Positions 60,286-64,000 of a stretch of 64,000 bases of DNA are shown here, one piece after another. Positions within the stretch are counted from its first letter, which is position 1; each line of letters starts with the position of its first letter. The translations under genes and the position numbers were made by a program. Source of the DNA: JALZHR01 sp036388475 (lineage in GTDB: Bacteria > Acidobacteriota > Blastocatellia > Pyrinomonadales > Pyrinomonadaceae); the NCBI GenBank assembly GCA_036388475.1, contig DASVRT010000074.1, forward strand, positions 62,001 to 126,000. The letters run 5' to 3'. The notes beneath the pieces are model-generated. The model was not told the origin of the DNA, did no database searches, and saw only the letters and a list, made by a program, of their open reading frames with translations.

Positions 60286-60441
60286 CAGCCTGCCTTTGCA
60301 TCTATCTAAGTTAAATCACCGAATATATTTATTGACGGCGTTGCAAACTTCGGTTTTCGGAGCCGCTTTAACTTGGCAAGCGATGTTGAAATGAAGTAGT
60401 TTAGAAATGTTTTTTCAATTTTATCGAAAGGGTTAAAGATT

Positions 60442-61005
60442 TTGGCTCGCTCCATTCTTCAACGCATCGCCGCGAAAGATAAGACCGCCGCGCAGGAATG
60501 TTTAAGCGCCTACGGCGGGCTGGTCTGGTCGCTCGCGCGCCGGATGTGCGCAAATCCGAACGATGCGGAAGACGCCGTGCAGGAAATTTTTATCGATATT
60601 TGGAAAAACGCCGAACGTTTCGACCAGGCTCAGGCATCTGAAACTACGTTTGTCGCGATGATTGCCCGGCGGCGTTTGATTGACCGGCTCAGGAAATCGC
60701 AGCGCCAGCCGCCCGTCGATTCAATCGAGGATATGACGGTCGAGCCTGCCAAAGCGCAGGATAAACAAATGCAGACGGCGGTCGAAGCCAAACAGGCGGC
60801 GCAGGCGATGAATGCGCTGCGCCCCGAACAGCGCAGGGTTTTGCAGCTTTCGATTTATCAGGGAATGTCGCACCAGGAAATCGCCGAAGCGACGGGAATG
60901 CCGGTCGGCACGGTCAAATCGCACGCGCGGCGCGGGCTGATGCAGATTAGAGAAGTTTTGGGATTAGGCACGAGCGGTAATGAAACGAAAGGAGTCATAG
61001 CATGA
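60442..61005 (+). CDS. ECF sigma factor
   Basis: A 187-residue ECF sigma factor. Region 2 is near 20-85 (DAEDAVQEIFIDIWKNAERFD), region 4 near 120-175 (LRPEQRRVLQLSIYQGMSHQEIAEATGMPVGTVKSHARRG). The start is TTG (ttggctcgc), with aagggttaaag before it. It overlaps the anti-sigma gene by 4 nt (ATGA), so the pair is made in fixed ratio. Target promoters are unknown; the upstream region is the natural place for self-regulation. Confidence 0.9.
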   Translation: MARSILQRIAAKDKTAAQECLSAYGGLVWSLARRMCANPNDAEDAVQEIFIDIWKNAERFDQAQASETTFVAMIARRRLIDRLRKSQRQPPVDSIEDMTVEPAKAQDKQMQTAVEAKQAAQAMNALRPEQRRVLQLSIYQGMSHQEIAEATGMPVGTVKSHARRGLMQIREVLGLGTSGNETKGVIA

Positions 61006-61853
61006 GCGAACAGGACAAAGAAAAAATGCTTGAGCTTCTTTCCGGCAAAGCCTTTTCCGATTTAAGCGAAGCAGAACGGGCGGAACTGGCGGAGTTGGAA
61101 AAACTCTTTCCCGAACTGGAAGGTGACGATTCTTTTGAAATCGCCGCCTCAGCCGTGAGCCTGACGAATCTGGACGTTTCCGAGCCGCTGCCCGCGCATT
61201 TGCAGGCGAAAATCTTAGCCGACGCCGATAAATATTTCGCATCTCCGGCGGAGGCGAGCGCTCCCGTTCAGGAAACTTCTGAAGAAGAATATCAAAAAAC
61301 TTTTGCGTTCGAGCCGAAGCGGTCGCCGTGGCAGTGGCTCGGCTGGCTGGTTGCGGCATTCGCCTGTATCGCGCTGGCGGTTAATGTCTGGATGACGCGC
61401 TTTCAGCCGCGGGAGATTGCCGGAAACGCAACGCCGACGCCGACCGTTACGCCGCAAAAATTATCGCCCGCGCAGGAACGCGAGCAGCTTCTTAATTCGG
61501 TCGATACCGTTCAAACGACTTTCACGAATCCGAATAATCCGTCCGAAGTTCTGGGCGACGTCGCGTGGAGCGATGCGGCGCAGAAAGGTTTTGTGCGCCT
61601 GCGCGGCGTTCCGGTCAACGACGCGGCTAAGGAGCAGTATCAACTCTGGATTTTCGCCTCGAATCAAGACCCGAAAACTCCGGTTGACGGCGGCGTCTTT
61701 GACGTCGGCGCGGGCGGCGAAGTGATTATTCCGATTGACGCGAAAATAAAAATTCAAAAACCGACGCTGTTTGCCGTCACCGCCGAAAAGCCCGGCGGCG
61801 TGGTCGTCTCCGACCGAAAAAAAATGATGGCGATTGCGAAAGTTGAAACGTAA
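61002..61853 (+). CDS. RskA-type anti-sigma factor
   Basis: A 283-residue anti-sigma protein. The N-terminal 90 residues hold the sigma-binding domain (EQDKEKMLELLSGKAFSDLSE), one membrane helix is near 110-127 (WLGWLVAAFACIALAVNVW), and the C-terminal part (RLRGVPVNDAAKEQYQLWIF) is the RskA domain in the periplasm. An envelope signal releases the sigma factor by proteolysis. Coupled to the sigma gene. Confidence 0.88.
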   Translation: MSEQDKEKMLELLSGKAFSDLSEAERAELAELEKLFPELEGDDSFEIAASAVSLTNLDVSEPLPAHLQAKILADADKYFASPAEASAPVQETSEEEYQKTFAFEPKRSPWQWLGWLVAAFACIALAVNVWMTRFQPREIAGNATPTPTVTPQKLSPAQEREQLLNSVDTVQTTFTNPNNPSEVLGDVAWSDAAQKGFVRLRGVPVNDAAKEQYQLWIFASNQDPKTPVDGGVFDVGAGGEVIIPIDAKIKIQKPTLFAVTAEKPGGVVVSDRKKMMAIAKVET

Positions 61854-61920
61854 AACAGTTTCCTTACGTCTATAAAACTAGTAAAATTAAATTACAAAGA
61901 CTCAGAGTCACCGAAGAATC

Positions 61921-61990
61921 AGAAAGTAAAAAGTAAAAAGGTAAAGCGAAACAATTTTACTTTTTACTTTTGCCTTTTGCCTTGCTTCCC
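61921..61990. repeat. Heptamer cassette between anti-sigma and M16 gene
   Basis: Left arm agaaagt, aaaaagt, aaaaagg, taaagcg (61921-61948) and right arm tttactt twice, ttgcctt twice, gcttccc (61956-61990), in register and complementary. The M16 start is 40 nt further on. Confidence 0.85.
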
Positions 61991-62029
61991 AATGTGTCTC
62001 GGTGTCGAAAAATTGAAAAGGAGTTTGCG

Positions 62030-64000
62030 ATGAAAGCTATAAAATTTCTCGTATGTTTGCTCGTCGTTGTTTCGTTTATGACAACAATGGTTTCAGCACA
62101 GAGCGGCGATAAGCTGCCGCCGATTAAATACAGTGAGTTTCGTTTGAAAAACGGGCTGCGCGTGATTTTCCACGAAGACCGCTCGACGCCGATCGTCGCC
62201 GTCAACGTCTGGTATCACGTCGGTTCGAAAAACGAAACCGTCGGCAAAACCGGTTTCGCGCATCTTTTCGAGCATATGATGTTTCAAGGCTCGAAAAACT
62301 GGAACACCGATTATTTCAAACCGCTCGACGCCGCCGGCGCAAACGTCAACGGCTCGACCAATACCGACCGCACGAATTATTACGAAGTCGTGCCCTCGAA
62401 TTTTCTGGAATTGGCGCTGTTTCTCGAAGCCGACCGGATGGGCAACCTGCTCGACGCGATGACGCAGGAAAAGCTCGACAATCAGCGCGACGTCGTGAAA
62501 AACGAGCGCCGCCAGCGCTACGACAATCAGCCTTACGGCACGGCGGGCGAAAAAATAATGGACATTATTTACCCGAAAGGTCATCCGTATAACTGGACGA
62601 CCATCGGCTCGCTCGACGATTTGACCGCCGCCTCGCAGGACGACGTGAAAGGATTTTTCCGTCAATATTACGTGCCGAACAATGCGTCCCTGGTCGTCGC
62701 CGGAGATTTTAATCCGAAACAGGCGCGCGCGTGGGTGCAGAAATATTTCGGCGCGATTAAAAAAGGCTCCGAGATTACGCGCCCGAATCCGCCGCCGCCG
62801 ATGATGCAGGGCATTATCCGCAAAGAATTTGAAGACGCCGTGCAGTCGCCGCGCGTTTATATGGTCTGGCACACCGTCGCGCAGGGCAATAAAGACGAAG
62901 CCGCGCTCGATATTTTAAGCTCGATTCTCTCCGGCGGACGCGGCTCGCGACTGCAAAGCAAGCTGGTTTACGACAAGCAACTGGTGCAGGACATTTTCAC
63001 CTCGCACCCGACCCGAGAGCTTGCCGGAACGTTTCAGGTAACGGCGACGGCGCGCCCGAACGGACCGAAAGACGTCGAGGAAATGCGCACCAATCCGGGC
63101 AAATTCCTGTCGGCAATCGAGGAACAAATCAATATCGAAATCGAGCGCATCAAGAAAGAAGCGCCGAGCGTCGAAGAAGTTTCGCGCGCCGTTACGCGCA
63201 TCGAAGCGCAGACGATTTTCGGGCTGCAAACCGTTCTCGGCAAAGCCGACGCGATGAACAGCAACGCGACGTTTTACGGCAAGCCCGACAAATTTCAGCA
63301 GCAGCTGGACGAATATCGCAGAGTGACGCCCGCCGACGTCGTTCGCGTCGCCAATGCTTACCTGAACGCGAATCACCTGGTGATGAATTTCGTCCCGCGC
63401 AAAGACAAAACGACGTCGCAGACCAACAACGCGGCAAATCAGCCGACTTCAAAATCGTCGAAAGAAAAACCGGCGATTGACCAGACAAAAAATCTGCCGA
63501 AAGCCGGGTCTGAACCGAAATTTGCCTTGCCGACAATTGAAAAACAAAAGCTTTCGAACGGCTTGGAAGTCTGGCTCGTGCGCCAGCCGGAACTGCCGAT
63601 TGTTTCGATGAATGTGGTTTTCAAATCCGGCGGAACGATTGACCCGAGCGGAAAATCCGGTCTGGCTTCGTTTACGTCGAGCCTTTTAAACAGCGGCACG
63701 AAAACCCGCTCGGCGGTCGATATTTCCAATCAACTGTCCGACATCGGCGCGAATCTGGGAACCGGCTCGGGCTGGGATTCGGCAAACGTTTCGATGCAGA
63801 CTCTGACGAAAAATCTCGACAAAGCTCTGGATGTTTACTCGGACGTGCTGCTTAACCCGACTTTTCCGGACAAGGAACTCGAAACGCTGCGCCGCCGCTC
63901 GCTGTTCGCTTTGCAGCAGCGCCGCGACAATCCGAACGCGATTGCGGGCGTTGTCTACAATGCTTTGCTCTACGGCAGAAATCACCCGTACGGCAACTCG
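62030..64000 (+). CDS. M16 zinc peptidase, 3' end cut by the window
   Basis: A pitrilysin-type protein exported to the periplasm or outside (signal peptide about 1-24, ending MVSA). The inverted zinc motif HLFEH (His78, Glu81, His82) with Glu159 (NERRQRYD) downstream is intact, so the first domain is active. A second M16 domain starts near residue 500 after a Thr/Asn/Lys-rich linker (NNAANQPTSKSSKEKP); it runs to the window end at residue 657. About 250-300 residues are missing. Ribosome-binding site aaaaggag. It may degrade peptides in the envelope. Confidence 0.9.
   Translation, partial: MKAIKFLVCLLVVVSFMTTMVSAQSGDKLPPIKYSEFRLKNGLRVIFHEDRSTPIVAVNVWYHVGSKNETVGKTGFAHLFEHMMFQGSKNWNTDYFKPLDAAGANVNGSTNTDRTNYYEVVPSNFLELALFLEADRMGNLLDAMTQEKLDNQRDVVKNERRQRYDNQPYGTAGEKIMDIIYPKGHPYNWTTIGSLDDLTAASQDDVKGFFRQYYVPNNASLVVAGDFNPKQARAWVQKYFGAIKKGSEITRPNPPPPMMQGIIRKEFEDAVQSPRVYMVWHTVAQGNKDEAALDILSSILSGGRGSRLQSKLVYDKQLVQDIFTSHPTRELAGTFQVTATARPNGPKDVEEMRTNPGKFLSAIEEQINIEIERIKKEAPSVEEVSRAVTRIEAQTIFGLQTVLGKADAMNSNATFYGKPDKFQQQLDEYRRVTPADVVRVANAYLNANHLVMNFVPRKDKTTSQTNNAANQPTSKSSKEKPAIDQTKNLPKAGSEPKFALPTIEKQKLSNGLEVWLVRQPELPIVSMNVVFKSGGTIDPSGKSGLASFTSSLLNSGTKTRSAVDISNQLSDIGANLGTGSGWDSANVSMQTLTKNLDKALDVYSDVLLNPTFPDKELETLRRRSLFALQQRRDNPNAIAGVVYNALLYGRNHPYGNS

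Overview
The window is a chromosomal segment of a diderm bacterium, most likely an Acidobacteriota of the class Blastocatellia (Pyrinomonadales type). I infer this from a VWFA-related protein of the acidobacterial kind (44684-45799), an exported protein with the PKD-like Cys-rich domain common in that group (39826-40350), an unusual zinc-ribbon protein (33981-34340), and outer-membrane and lipoprotein genes throughout. The assignment comes from family recognition, not from a 16S gene. I see no rRNA, tRNA, CRISPR array, transposase or integrase.

Positions 1-19951 hold a type VI secretion (T6SS) cluster on the + strand: tssM (5' end outside the window), tagJ, an HExxH protein, tssA, tssB, tssC, hcp, tssE, a lysozyme-like protein, tssF, tssG, tssH/clpV, vgrG, a secreted protein and a PAAR tip protein. 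TssJ, TssK and TssL are not here and may lie upstream. VgrG carries a C-terminal M91-like metallopeptidase domain, and the secreted protein after it is the natural immunity candidate. Hairpins bracket hcp, which suggests that it is expressed separately from its neighbours.

Positions 20000-34800 hold mixed genes: an XAC2610-like secreted protein, fumC, a Yip1/TPR membrane protein, a methyltransferase, a surface protein with an S74 self-cleaving tail, a rhodanese, lpdA followed by a PIN toxin-antitoxin pair, a HipA-like/DUF3037 pair, serA, a Ycf48-like protein, and a decayed DUF1801/cupin locus. Positions 35155-43079 hold a 2-oxoacid dehydrogenase spread among other genes (E1 alpha, E1 beta, E2; E3 is lpdA at 28255). 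Positions 43600-52750 hold an OmpA protein, a VWA protein, a three-gene minus-strand group (response regulator/ATPase, a 32-residue micro-ORF, nadE), an acyltransferase, ctaA and tlyA. Positions 52740-55760 hold a divergent arsR / arsI locus with a PLP enzyme and nth. Positions 55970-64000 hold a Spy-like protein, dxs, a DsbA-like/VKOR pair, an ECF sigma/anti-sigma pair and the start of an M16 peptidase.

The most unusual structure lies between the genes. At least thirteen short gaps carry cassettes built from degenerate tandem 7-nt repeats, usually as two complementary arms that can fold into one hairpin. The heptamer differs from cassette to cassette but the design is the same. They sit downstream of genes or between co-directional or convergent genes, never in a divergent promoter gap in this window. 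One cassette (40781-41101) encloses seven in-register 21-nt repeats plus a perfect 23-bp inverted repeat, and the opposite strand of those 21-mers reads as a leucine heptad coiled coil. A second 21-nt pair (56770-56811) also reads as leucine-rich heptads. One run of 7-mers sits inside a gene, in the E2 linker. This repeat family is the best candidate here for something undescribed.
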